In this document: positions 1 through 9,464 of the stretch, piece after piece
How the letters are laid out: each line of letters opens with the position of its first letter
Position numbering within the stretch: position 1 is the stretch's first letter
NCBI GenBank assembly: GCA_021604645.1
Contig: BQJJ01000011.1
Location: 50,371 to 114,370 of the forward strand
Length of the DNA stretch: 64,000 nucleotides
DNA from: Methyloligella sp.
GTDB lineage: Bacteria > Pseudomonadota > Alphaproteobacteria > Rhizobiales > HXMU1428-3
Reading direction: 5' to 3'
Program-made: the position numbers and the translations under genes
The notes under the pieces: generated by a model
Databases searched by the model: none
Seen by the model: the letters and a program-made list of their open reading frames with translations, nothing else
What the model was told of the DNA's origin: nothing

Positions 1-623
1 CAATCATAACCAGTGCCAAAATCAAGGCTGTTATCTGCATAACGACTATCCATGTCCTCAAAACAAGCTGTCTGCTTAGATGGATCATGCTCGGGTTGAG
101 ATTTAGGCGGCAAAGGAACAATCGTTAAATCAACAGTACTGCCCCGCGAGTGAGTAGAGCGCCGGGCAATATAACCAAGACCAAATAATTTTGATTTTTT
201 TAATGTCGGATAAAATTCAGCCTTGGTTTTTATGTCAGTTGGTTTCTTCGCCCAAGCAATAAAATCATTCACAGCTCGTTGTGGTCGATAACAATCATAA
301 ACTTTTAAAGAAAGCCCTCTTGGGCGCAATCGTTTTTGAACCTTTTTCAAAGCTCGTGCAGCCGGCATCGTTAAAATACATTCAGCCGCCTTATATCCTT
401 TCACCCGGCGCCCCAAAAAATTATGAGATCCATAATAGCGCATCTCTTGTAAAATACTCGGATCAACAGCTTTAAGGTAAGTAAAAAATTTGGGTAACTC
501 ACCGGCTCTAACCGGCGCGAGTGAAAATAGAATAAAGAAAGTGATAAGTGAAAAACTGAATAGAAAACATCGATTCAACAAAAACAAAGCACGCTTTTGA
601 AATGGCACCAATTGATAAACCAT
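1..623 (-). CDS. D-alanyl-D-alanine dipeptidase (VanX-like, peptidase M15D), truncated by window edge (C-terminus missing)
   Basis: Manual translation of the minus strand from ATG at 623: MVYQLVPFQKRALFLLNRCFLFSF...LQEMRYYGSHNFLGRRV...VYDCYRPQRAV...STHSRGSTVDLTIVPL...DNSLDFGTGYD. The SxHSRGxxVDLT and FGTGYD motifs fit M15D. Absent from the ORF track because it runs off the edge. Confidence 0.85.
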   Translation of the reverse strand, partial: MVYQLVPFQKRALFLLNRCFLFSFSLITFFILFSLAPVRAGELPKFFTYLKAVDPSILQEMRYYGSHNFLGRRVKGYKAAECILTMPAARALKKVQKRLRPRGLSLKVYDCYRPQRAVNDFIAWAKKPTDIKTKAEFYPTLKKSKLFGLGYIARRSTHSRGSTVDLTIVPLPPKSQPEHDPSKQTACFEDMDSRYADNSLDFGTGYD

Positions 624-678
624 CACACCCTCACAAACTTTAAATAAGCTAAGTAAAATACAGCCACCAAATCAAAAT

Positions 679-2355
679 TTAAGGTCGCCGGCCCGTAGAC
701 ATATTCGCCAAATACCGGCCAGACGCCCAACCAGAAACATTTTTCCAGTTAACAATACACCAACGGCTTTTTCGTGACCCGATTGACTTACACTGACGCA
801 CAGTAACATTTTTCCCATTATGAGGAATCCGCCCAACGATCGCATATTTTGTCGAAGGCCCGCGGCGAACATTTAATTTATCCGGATATGTATGATCAAT
901 CACCCGGTAATACTTGCTAGCAGAACCACCAACAGGTTTGCGATCATTATAAGTTAAGTACTTGCCAGAAGCCCAACCACTTACACAACGATACTTTACC
1001 AAACACCAGTTTCGAGACGTACATTCAACCCGCCGCACACCAGTACCATGAGGAGGAATTGCTCCCACAATCGGATAACGAGTAGAAGGTCCCTGGCGCA
1101 CATTTAAAACATCATCAGAGCGAATATCAATCACACGCCATTTCCCATGCGGATGACCGCAATATTGACGCGTCTTTTTTATTTCTTTAGGAGGCACAAC
1201 ATAAGCCGTCTGCAAACTCTTCAAACGGGCCTTTGCTTCACCCTTATAATCCCCATCAGGAAACGCTGCCAAATACCGCCGATAGCCAGAAGCTTTATTT
1301 TGTTTTTTTATCCGTTGCCACATTTTATCATCCGCAATACTACGAATAATCTGGCGCACACGGGCTGCATTTTCATGTTTTGGAAATGTGCGCAAAAAAG
1401 ATTTATACCCATCAAGCGTATTATCTTCGACAGCTTTTAAATAAGCCAATTGCGCATCAGGCGCGCGTTCTTCCGGCTTCACTTCTCCAGGTTCAACAAC
1501 ATCTTCAATTTTAGGTTTCGCTTCAACTTCAACTTTCGGTCGCGTCTCACTTCCTTCAGGTAAAAAGTAAAAGTCACCCGTAAGCGAAGAACTCTCCCAA
1601 GGGGTTTGAGTTTCTTTCGTCTCCTCATGAACTTGCAACCGCACCCGCTTAAATACCCGCTCAATCGTCAAACCAGGTTCTTGCATCGTCTTCACCAAAG
1701 CAGCAGTATATGGAGAGTTCTCCCCCTCACCATCAGCAGCCACATCACCAGGTGACGTCGCATAGGCAATCAAAGAGCCCTTAGGCGCATTAATCCGCGC
1801 CAACCCGCGCGATAAAGACCGAGTTGAAGATTTAAAAGGATTATCACGGCACGCGTCTAGAACAACCACATTGAAACCATTGCCAGCGACATTCATCGCA
1901 TTTGTCACAACTTCAAGGTCTATAGATTCAATCTCCACATCAACAGCAGATGAGATTTTCGCACTCACTGGAATAAGGTAATTCCGCCCACCAACTTGCA
2001 CACCATGCCCGGCATAATAAAACAATCCAACCGTACCGCGACCACCAGCTTCTAATTTCTGCGCAAAAGTTTTAATCGCGCGTTTCATATCATTTTGAGA
2101 AAGGTCCAACGAAGAGATAACATCAAACCCAAGTTCTTTCAGAACTTTCGTCATCACAAGCGCATCATTTTTAGGATTATCAAGCGGAGATGTATGTTGA
2201 TATGCCGAGTTACCAATAACAAGAGCGACCCGCCCTGTTTCAGCAAGCGCCGAATTAGTAAAATTCAAAAAACCCAAAGCAACCAAAGATATAAAAATAA
2301 AACGCACCATCAGCCAATTCCCCAAAAACCGGATATGAAACAAAACAATAATCAA
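679..2355 (-). CDS. Secreted caspase-like (peptidase C14) protein with C-terminal SH3-like repeats
   Basis: RVALVIGNSAYQ, YYAGHGVQVGGRNYL (His), VVVLDACRDNPF (Cys); two C-terminal repeats 'YRVIDHTYPDKLNVRRGPSTKYAIVGRIPHNG...VSGWASGRYL' typical of SH3b; N-terminal signal-like segment. Confidence 0.88.
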   Translation of the reverse strand: MIIVLFHIRFLGNWLMVRFIFISLVALGFLNFTNSALAETGRVALVIGNSAYQHTSPLDNPKNDALVMTKVLKELGFDVISSLDLSQNDMKRAIKTFAQKLEAGGRGTVGLFYYAGHGVQVGGRNYLIPVSAKISSAVDVEIESIDLEVVTNAMNVAGNGFNVVVLDACRDNPFKSSTRSLSRGLARINAPKGSLIAYATSPGDVAADGEGENSPYTAALVKTMQEPGLTIERVFKRVRLQVHEETKETQTPWESSSLTGDFYFLPEGSETRPKVEVEAKPKIEDVVEPGEVKPEERAPDAQLAYLKAVEDNTLDGYKSFLRTFPKHENAARVRQIIRSIADDKMWQRIKKQNKASGYRRYLAAFPDGDYKGEAKARLKSLQTAYVVPPKEIKKTRQYCGHPHGKWRVIDIRSDDVLNVRQGPSTRYPIVGAIPPHGTGVRRVECTSRNWCLVKYRCVSGWASGKYLTYNDRKPVGGSASKYYRVIDHTYPDKLNVRRGPSTKYAIVGRIPHNGKNVTVRQCKSIGSRKSRWCIVNWKNVSGWASGRYLANMSTGRRP

Positions 2356-2456
2356 AGGATTATAGCTGATTGAAAAGAAAAATGCGATCTCTCAACCACT
2401 AAGTTTTAGATTAAATTATCTTAATGAACTTGCTCAAAGCGAAATGCTCTAAGAAA

Positions 2457-2496
2457 CATTAAGCTTCAGCTCATAAAATAAATCGTGAGAAAGAGA
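2457..2496 (+). repeat. Degenerate 3'-end fragment of family A element
   Basis: TTAAGCTTCAGCTCATAAAATAAATCGTGAGAAAGAGA resembles the 3' end of the element at 2508-2711 (TGAGCTTCAGCTCATAGAATAGCCCGTGAGAGA). Confidence 0.5.
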
Positions 2497-2507
2497 AAAT
2501 CTAACAG

Positions 2508-2711
2508 TACGAAGAAGGGAGTGCTCTACTTCAGAGTACGGACATGACGCCAGCGCGGTTGTTAGTGGGCAAACTAAAGCTCAAATAAATGGCGTCCGGT
2601 GCACCAGATCAGCCCGAACGGAGCATAGCGAGTACGGATAAGCTGATCGTAAGAAAAGCACCGCCCCTCGGAGGCCTATGAGCTTCAGCTCATAGAATAG
2701 CCCGTGAGAGA
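2508..2711 (+). repeat. Family A multi-hairpin element, copy 1 (carries two internal insertions)
   Basis: TACGAAGAAGGGAG-[GTGCTCT..AGAGTAC]-GGACATGACGCC...GGCGTCCGGTGC...GCACCGCCCCTCGGAGGCC-[hairpin]-GAATAGCCCGTGAGAGA; same linkers as the copies at 5667, 37153, 41659 and 46043. Confidence 0.85.
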
Positions 2712-2738
2712 AATAGAGAGAAACCAAACCAACACCAC

Positions 2739-3161
2739 CTAATGAATTTGCTTGCGAATATAAATAGATTTATTTGTCGAGATCTCACCAGTTGGCAACT
2801 TAACCTCTTGCAACACAGCCATCTGCGTCCCATCAGGAGATAACCGCCGAATAACAGACATCAACACAACCCCGTTCATGGCAGCCGCACTATTCAACTC
2901 ATGAGATGAAACAGATGTGATAGAAAGCGCATCGACCAAATCCCCCCCATTAAACGGAGCCAACTTGCCATCAGGTTTCCCGCACAGCGTCATTTGGTGT
3001 GTTTCATTATTTTGATCAGTAAGACTCATATCAAAGATAAGGTCAGAGCCCTCATCATGAATATGATAAGTCGCAGCGAATGGCACCTCGCCCTGTTCAA
3101 AATGGCAAAGCTCAGTATCCAACACCCACTCACCTAAAAACAAATCATAGGACTTACTCAC
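2739..3161 (-). CDS. Hypothetical protein (140 aa, small beta-rich/lipocalin-like look)
   Basis: Intact ORF, MSKSYDLFLGEWVLDTELC...; no confident family. Confidence 0.6.
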   Translation of the reverse strand: MSKSYDLFLGEWVLDTELCHFEQGEVPFAATYHIHDEGSDLIFDMSLTDQNNETHQMTLCGKPDGKLAPFNGGDLVDALSITSVSSHELNSAAAMNGVVLMSVIRRLSPDGTQMAVLQEVKLPTGEISTNKSIYIRKQIH

Positions 3162-3287
3162 AAATAAGCTCCAAAAATCATAAAAGTTTAACCATCAAAC
3201 GCAAAAAAACCGCTCACATTATGATGCAAACGGCTCGGAAGTTCAAAAAATAAACCAAATTATCTTCTAAAAATCAAAAAGATAAAA

Positions 3288-3362
3288 TGGAGCGGGCGAT
3301 GAGATTCGAACTCACGACCCCAACCTTGGCAAGGTTGTGCTCTACCCCTGAGCTACGCCCGC
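3288..3362 (-). tRNA. tRNA-Gly(GCC)
   Basis: Reverse complement GCGGGCGTAGCTCAGGGGTAGAGCACAACCTTGCCAAGGTTGGGGTCGTGAGTTCGAATCTCATCGCCCGCTCCA: full cloverleaf, anticodon GCC, encoded CCA. Confidence 0.95.
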
Positions 3363-3575
3363 TAAATAATGGGTCATCATCTAAATACAGAAAACCCTGT
3401 ACCAACAAGATGATGTGGAGCGGTTCTAGATCATTCCGACAAACTTGTCCAGAGCAAAAAATCAATTTTTTTATTCATTCCGCACTTCACAAAAAATAAC
3501 TCAATAAATAGCTATTGAAAATCACCGTTGAAAAGCCCACACTTATATAAAGATAACTAACCAATAATTTATAAA

Positions 3576-4517
3576 GTGAGAATTTCCGTGAGTGAATTTG
3601 GACAAGGATCTAATCAGCAGGGATCAAACCAAAACGACCCATCCCTAATAAAAAGCGATCTAATCAAAGACAGCACCACTCAAACCTTCATGGAAGATGT
3701 GATCGCAGAATCTCAAAAAGTTCCTGTGATTGTAGATTTCTGGGCTCCAAATTGCGCCCCTTGCGCTCAATTAACACCAGCACTTGAAGCCGCAGTTAGA
3801 GAAGCAGGTGGCACGGTTAAATTGGTTAAAATTAACACCCAGGCCTGCCCAGATCTCGCAAGCCAATTTCGTATTCAATCAGTACCAACGGTTTATGCCT
3901 TTAAAGATGGTCAACCAGTAGACGGGTTCCAGGGCGCAATGCCTGAAAGTGAATTGAAAAAGTTCGTAAAAAAATTAAGCGGTGCCATCGAAGGCTTGGC
4001 TGAAATTATCGCAGAAGCAGATGAAAAGAGAGAAGCAGGCGAAGCTCAACTCGCCGCCGATCTTTACTCCCAAATCCTTTCGCAAGATCCACAAAATCCA
4101 GACGCCATTGGCGGGCTCATGAAATGTTATATTGACATTGGCGAACTGGAAACAGCTCAACAAGCCCTGACCATGATGCCGAAAGAAATTGAAAATCATC
4201 CTGCAATCATCAGTGCCAAAGCTGCATTAGATCTCGCACTTAAATCTGGTGATACCGGTGATTTAGATGAGCTAATAGCAGAAAGTCAGGCCAATCCGGG
4301 AAATCATGAAAAACGATTTGAACTGGCAATCGCCTATAATGCAAACAACAAACAAGCAGAAGCCGTAAATGAGCTGATAGCAATTCTAAGAAACAACATG
4401 CAATGGAATGATGGCGCAGCCCGCACTCAATTACTTGAGTTTTTTGAAGCCTGGGGCCCTAAAGACCCAAATACAATTGAGGGGAGAAAAAAATTATCTT
4501 CCCTCCTTTTCGCTTAA
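3576..4517 (+). CDS. Thioredoxin-domain co-chaperone with TPR tail (YbbN/CnoX type)
   Basis: VDFWAPNCAPCAQLTPALE thioredoxin fold (CAPC active site) followed by a TPR-like C-terminus. Confidence 0.85.
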   Translation: MRISVSEFGQGSNQQGSNQNDPSLIKSDLIKDSTTQTFMEDVIAESQKVPVIVDFWAPNCAPCAQLTPALEAAVREAGGTVKLVKINTQACPDLASQFRIQSVPTVYAFKDGQPVDGFQGAMPESELKKFVKKLSGAIEGLAEIIAEADEKREAGEAQLAADLYSQILSQDPQNPDAIGGLMKCYIDIGELETAQQALTMMPKEIENHPAIISAKAALDLALKSGDTGDLDELIAESQANPGNHEKRFELAIAYNANNKQAEAVNELIAILRNNMQWNDGAARTQLLEFFEAWGPKDPNTIEGRKKLSSLLFA

Positions 4518-4657
4518 ATTAGAGTTTAGACTACGTATCAAAGATAGATCTCGCATTAAGAGAGTTTCGTTTATTATCAAATACAGATGTGCGGCATAGT
4601 TATTGTCGCCTGTTAACAGATAAAACACATGAAAGCGTCAGCTAGAAAATAAAAACT

Positions 4658-5341
4658 ATGACAAGCCCAGCGCATAAATACCGTCTAATTTCAGATTTAC
4701 CTGAAACAATCCCGCTTTTTCCTTTGAAAAACGTGATTTTGCTTCCACGTAGTAACTTGCCACTAAATATATACGAACCAAGATATCTACAAATGACGGA
4801 TGATGTGCTTGGAAATGAACGGTTAATCGGTATGATTCAACCAGAATCAGGATTTGAAGCCGAACTCTCAGCAGATATCTTTGTGCCGTTAAGAACAACC
4901 GGTTGCATTGGTCGACTAACAGAGTTCTCTGAAACCGAAGATGGACGTCTGTTAATCACGTTAACAGGCATTTGCCGGTTTGATATTTTAAACGAAGAAA
5001 AAACAGACCTGCCATACAGACAGTTCAAGGTAGATTATTCAAGGTTTGAAAAAGACCTTGAGCAAGGCTTTGGCGAAGATGAAGTCGATCGTGAAACTCT
5101 ACTCAGTATCCTTAAAACCTACTTGAAACTCCATGAACTAGATGCAGATTGGGAGTCGATCAACCAATCTTCAAACGAATTTTTAGTCAACACCCTCTCA
5201 ATCATCAGTCCATATGGAACAGAAGAAAAACAAGCTCTATTGGAGACACCAGACCTAAAAACCCGCTCAGAAGTTCTCATGGCCTTAGCAGAAATGGACA
5301 TAGCGTCCAGAAATGACGATACAGGCAACACAATCCAATAA
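4658..5341 (+). CDS. LON peptidase substrate-binding domain-containing protein
   Basis: ETIPLFPLKNVILLPRSNLPLNIYEPRYLQM...IGMIQP is characteristic of the Lon N-terminal domain. Confidence 0.9.
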   Translation: MTSPAHKYRLISDLPETIPLFPLKNVILLPRSNLPLNIYEPRYLQMTDDVLGNERLIGMIQPESGFEAELSADIFVPLRTTGCIGRLTEFSETEDGRLLITLTGICRFDILNEEKTDLPYRQFKVDYSRFEKDLEQGFGEDEVDRETLLSILKTYLKLHELDADWESINQSSNEFLVNTLSIISPYGTEEKQALLETPDLKTRSEVLMALAEMDIASRNDDTGNTIQ

Positions 5342-5389
5342 AATCAACACCATATAAAATTGAACTAAATCACTGAAAATGAATGAAAA

Positions 5390-5596
5390 ATGGAAAATTC
5401 AGAAGAAAACAATTTAGAAATTGATCCTAAGCTTCTAGAAATTTTGGTTTGTCCCTTAACCAAAACACACCTTATTTACGACAAAGAAGCAGGCGAACTC
5501 ATCTCAAAAAAAGCCAAACTGGCCTATCCAATCAATAACGGAATCCCCGTAATGCTCCCCTCAGAAGCAAGGCAACTGAAAGACGAAGAATGCTAA
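5390..5596 (+). CDS. Trm112 family protein
   Basis: [21 protein letters not shown]...[13 protein letters not shown]. Confidence 0.9.
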   Translation: MENSEENNLEIDPKLLEILVCPLTKTHLIYDKEAGELISKKAKLAYPINNGIPVMLPSEARQLKDEEC

Positions 5597-5666
5597 ATTA
5601 TGCTTGTTCTACGCCCACAAAGTGCAGAGAGTAGAGTTAAAAACTCTAATATCCCAAAACTTCCAA

Positions 5667-5779
5667 TATGAAAAAGGAGTTCAGCTCACTTCGGGCTGAA
5701 GGACATGGCGAAGCCCGGTGCGTTGCACCGCACCTCGTAGGCCCCAAGCGCCTTTCGCGCTTGGAATAGCCGTGAGAGA
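5667..5779 (+). repeat. Family A multi-hairpin element, copy 2
   Basis: ATGAAAAAGGAGT-[TCAGCTC acttc GGGCTGA]-AGGACATGGCGAAGCCCGGTGCGTTGCACCGCACCTCGTAGGCC-[CCAAGCGC..GCGCTTGG]-AATAGCCGTGAGAGA. Confidence 0.88.
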
Positions 5780-5964
5780 GAAAAAAACAAAAACTTCACA
5801 AAAAACTATACATTTCTCCCAAACTAAGCTATATGCTGACCTCTTCAAGAAGGTAATATGTTAAAACCTTGTTGATTTTCATGAAAATATAGGCCGCAAG
5901 AGCTGTGACGCACTCGTTTGGGTGGGACCGCTCCTCTGTGAATATAGTATAGGAAGTTGTAATA

Positions 5965-6651
5965 ATGAACATTATTGAACAACTCGAAAAAGAACAAATT
6001 GAAGAACTAAACAAAGTTCGTGAAGTTCCTGAATTTGCTCCTGGTGATACAGTTAGAGTTAACGTGAAAGTGGTTGAAGGTGACCGTTCACGGATTCAGG
6101 CATATGAAGGCGTGTGTATTGCACGTTCTGGCAAAGGCTTGCACGAAAATTTCACAGTACGTAAAATTTCTTATGGTGAAGGCGTGGAACGTATTTTCCC
6201 TGTTTTCTCACCATTGATCGATTCAATCGACGTAGTACGCCGCGGTAAAGTTCGCCGTGCTAAGCTTTATTATCTACGTGGCCTACGTGGTAAAGCTGCA
6301 CGTATTGCTGAACGCAAAGATGCTAAAGGCACACTTACTAAGAAGAAAAAAGCCAAATTCAAAGGCTTTGATCGCCCAGAAGGTGATGCTGAAGATCTAA
6401 CAGTGATCGAAGGTTTGAACGCAACAATTCAAACTCAGATCAACAAGCTTGGCGTGATCAAACTAGAACAAATTGCAAACCTGAGTGATGATGAAATCGT
6501 TCAACTTGACGAAGCTCTCGGACTTAGTGGCAAAATTGAAAAAGACGACTGGGTTTCAAAAGCTCAAGAAGCTATGACAGCAGCAACTGTTGAAGAAGTC
6601 CCTGAAGAAGAAGCTGAAGGCGCTAGCTCTGACGAAGAGAAAAGCGAATAA
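5965..6651 (+). CDS. rplS: 50S ribosomal protein L19 with a long C-terminal extension
   Basis: L19 core [36 protein letters not shown]...[14 protein letters not shown], then ~110 aa extra. Confidence 0.95.
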   Translation: MNIIEQLEKEQIEELNKVREVPEFAPGDTVRVNVKVVEGDRSRIQAYEGVCIARSGKGLHENFTVRKISYGEGVERIFPVFSPLIDSIDVVRRGKVRRAKLYYLRGLRGKAARIAERKDAKGTLTKKKKAKFKGFDRPEGDAEDLTVIEGLNATIQTQINKLGVIKLEQIANLSDDEIVQLDEALGLSGKIEKDDWVSKAQEAMTAATVEEVPEEEAEGASSDEEKSE

Positions 6652-6786
6652 GTTTTATTCTTTTTTGAAATACTCTGGTGACCTTATTTTATCGTATATT
6701 AAAGGTCACCAGAAATTTCACCCGATCAAAACAATTCGAATAAATTACCAATGATGTAAAATCGAATTTATCGGCATCAAAAAAAC

Positions 6787-7305
6787 ATGGCGAAGAACCA
6801 TACAATCCGGCATGCACAAAAAGAAGATGTTCCTCGAATACAAACTCTTCTACAAGTCACTTGGCATTCATCTTACGATAAAACCTTAGGCCATAAAAAA
6901 GTCTCAGAACTTATCAATGAGTGGCATACTAAAGAACGCTTGGAAGAAGACATCCTCAAAGAAAACTGCCAATTCCTTGTCTGTGCTGAAGAAGGCGACA
7001 TTATCGCAACCAGTTTTCTTAACAAACAAGAAAAAGATGCAATTTTAGGCCGGATGTATATTCATCCAGGCAAGCAGAATAAAGGCATTGGATCAGAGCT
7101 GATGGAAAAGATTTTATCTTCAATCAGTAAAGAGACTTGCATTTCTTTAACTGTTGAGCCACAAAACATCAGCGCCATAGAATTTTACAAAAGATTTGGG
7201 TTTACAATCCAAGGACCAGGCAGCTGCAGTGAAGACCCTCACGATGAAATACCAACCCTCATCATGAGACGGCCCCCAGAAGAAACGGCCAAGAATAAAA
7301 CTTGA
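6787..7305 (+). CDS. GNAT family N-acetyltransferase
   Basis: IRHAQKEDVPRIQTLL...LGRMYIHPGKQNKGIGSELMEKIL...FYKRFGF. Confidence 0.88.
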   Translation: MAKNHTIRHAQKEDVPRIQTLLQVTWHSSYDKTLGHKKVSELINEWHTKERLEEDILKENCQFLVCAEEGDIIATSFLNKQEKDAILGRMYIHPGKQNKGIGSELMEKILSSISKETCISLTVEPQNISAIEFYKRFGFTIQGPGSCSEDPHDEIPTLIMRRPPEETAKNKT

Positions 7306-7367
7306 AATTAAAAACTTTAAATTAGACTAACGAATAGTCATAAACATCAAAAATTTAGCTATCATTT

Positions 7368-8780
7368 ATGGAGACAAAAATGGGCAAGACACTTTACGAT
7401 AAAATTTGGGACGATCACGTAGTTGAGACCAGCGAAGACGGAACATCGCTTCTCTATATTGATCGCCATCTTGTTCATGAAGTAACAAGCCCACAAGCCT
7501 TTGAAGGCTTGCGTATGTCAGATCGCACAGTTCGCGCTCCAGAAAAAACTTTAGCAGTACCAGACCATAACGTGCCAACTGAAGGGCGTGCCCAAGGCAT
7601 CAGTGACCCGGAATCAAAACTCCAGGTAGATACTCTCGAGAAAAATGCTAAAGATTTTGGCATCGACTTTTATGACATGGCGGATAAACGCCAAGGCATT
7701 GTCCACATCGTAGGCCCAGAACAAGGCTTTACACTTCCTGGCATGACAATCGTTTGTGGTGACAGCCATACGTCAACTCATGGTGCATTTGGCGCGCTTG
7801 CTCACGGCATCGGTACATCTGAAGTAGAGCATGTCTTAGCCACGCAAACTCTAATCCAGAAAAAAGCAAAAAATATGCGCATCACCGTAGATGGTGAAAT
7901 TCCAGACCACGTCACAGCAAAAGATATCATTCTCGCTATCATCGGCGAAATCGGAACAGCTGGCGGCACTGGTCACGTAATGGAATATGCAGGTGCTGCA
8001 ATCCGCAATCTGTCTATGGAAGGCCGTATGACCGTTTGTAATATGTCTATTGAAGGCGGTGCCAGAGCTGGTCTCATTGCACCTGATGAAACGACATACG
8101 AATATATTCAAGGCCGCCCACGTGCACCAAAAGGAGCCGCATGGGACATGGCACTTGCCTATTGGAAAACTTTATTCACGGAAGATGATGCAAGTTTTGA
8201 TAAAGAAATCACGCTTAATGCATCTGACCTTCCTCCAATTGTTACCTGGGGCACAAGCCCGGACAACGTAGTTTCAATTACTGGAAATGTTCCAAATCCA
8301 GATGATGTTACAGATCCTGGCCAAAAAGATGCCATGATCAGAGCGTTAAACTATATGGGTTTAACGGCTGGGACAAAAATTACAGACATTAAACTGGATC
8401 GTGTATTCATCGGATCATGTACTAATGGCCGCATTGAAGATTTACGTGCTGTTGCCAAATTAGTGGAAGGCAAAAACGTAAACGAAAATGTAAATGCCAT
8501 GATCGTACCTGGTTCAGGCTTGGTAAAAGAACAAGCTGAAAGTGAAGGACTAGATCAAATCTTTACAAAAGCAGGATTTGATTGGCGCGAACCAGGATGC
8601 TCTATGTGCCTGGCTATGAACGCAGATAAATTGGAACCTGGTGAGAGATGTGCGTCGACATCAAATAGAAACTTTGAGGGCCGTCAGGGCCGTCAAGGTC
8701 GCACACATCTAGTCTCACCAATTATGGCCGCAGCAGCAGCGATTGCTGGTCATTTTGTAGATGTAAGAGACAATAACTAA
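7368..8780 (+). CDS. leuC: 3-isopropylmalate dehydratase large subunit (likely start 7380)
   Basis: [14 protein letters not shown]...[32 protein letters not shown]...[12 protein letters not shown]...CSMCLAMN. Confidence 0.97.
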   Translation: METKMGKTLYDKIWDDHVVETSEDGTSLLYIDRHLVHEVTSPQAFEGLRMSDRTVRAPEKTLAVPDHNVPTEGRAQGISDPESKLQVDTLEKNAKDFGIDFYDMADKRQGIVHIVGPEQGFTLPGMTIVCGDSHTSTHGAFGALAHGIGTSEVEHVLATQTLIQKKAKNMRITVDGEIPDHVTAKDIILAIIGEIGTAGGTGHVMEYAGAAIRNLSMEGRMTVCNMSIEGGARAGLIAPDETTYEYIQGRPRAPKGAAWDMALAYWKTLFTEDDASFDKEITLNASDLPPIVTWGTSPDNVVSITGNVPNPDDVTDPGQKDAMIRALNYMGLTAGTKITDIKLDRVFIGSCTNGRIEDLRAVAKLVEGKNVNENVNAMIVPGSGLVKEQAESEGLDQIFTKAGFDWREPGCSMCLAMNADKLEPGERCASTSNRNFEGRQGRQGRTHLVSPIMAAAAAIAGHFVDVRDNN

Positions 8781-8783
8781 TAT

Positions 8784-9383
8784 ATGGCAAGACGAAGCGA
8801 TCATAGCCGAGAGGAAATAAAGGAACTCGCCTTAAATGCTACAGAAGAAATTGTAGCCGAGGCGGGTTTCCAAGCCCTAAGCGCCAGAAAAGTCGCCAGT
8901 GCAATCGGATACACCGTTGGCACGATTTATCTGGTGTTTAAAAATCTTGATGATCTCATCATGCAGGTCAATGCGCGCACACTAGAAACTTTATTCAAAG
9001 AAGTCAGCGCTCATCAAAATCAAAAAAATCAAAAAGAAAACCTCGTTCAGTTTGGCCGGGCCTATTATAATTTTGCCAAAAAAAATCCCCATCTCTGGAG
9101 TTTAATTTTTGAGCATCATGTGGCAGGTGGCGGAGATATTAATCCAGATTTAGGAGAAAATATTCAAACGCTTTTTGATCTGGTTGAATCTGAAATCGGC
9201 TCGTTAGACGTAAAAAAAGACAAAGCCGAAATCCATGCCGCTTCCTTGGGACTTTGGAGTAGTGTGCACGGGATAACCATCTTAGCAATAACAGATAAAC
9301 TCTTCATGGCGGATGAGATCACCCCCCAAGAAATGATCGATCAGCTTATAAACAATTTCCTCACAGGTTATTGCGCAAAATAG
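8784..9383 (+). CDS. TetR family transcriptional regulator
   Basis: N-terminal HTH: LALNATEEIVAEAGFQALSARKVASAIGYTVGTIYLVFKNLDDLI. Confidence 0.88.
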   Translation: MARRSDHSREEIKELALNATEEIVAEAGFQALSARKVASAIGYTVGTIYLVFKNLDDLIMQVNARTLETLFKEVSAHQNQKNQKENLVQFGRAYYNFAKKNPHLWSLIFEHHVAGGGDINPDLGENIQTLFDLVESEIGSLDVKKDKAEIHAASLGLWSSVHGITILAITDKLFMADEITPQEMIDQLINNFLTGYCAK

Positions 9384-9464
9384 CCTGTGATTTAGCCCTT
9401 ATGGATATTTGCCACTGATAAATTAAATATTTTCATGATAGAATAATCCCACAAATGTATCTGT

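Noticed and set aside
672-872. 66-aa minus ORF overlapping the 3' end of the caspase gene
   Set aside because: Alternate-frame artefact over the SH3 repeats.
3287-3499. ORF MERAMRFELTTPTLARLCSTPELRPLN... and opposite-strand ORF 3274-3465
   Set aside because: They overlap the tRNA-Gly gene; these are familiar spurious translations of tRNA sequence.
5667-5779. Possible leader peptide or small ORF starting at the ATG in GGACATG of the family A elements
   Set aside because: Reading frames from this ATG end at different positions and encode unrelated peptides in the five copies (e.g. ATG ACG CCT TAA in copy 4), so the conservation is not coding.
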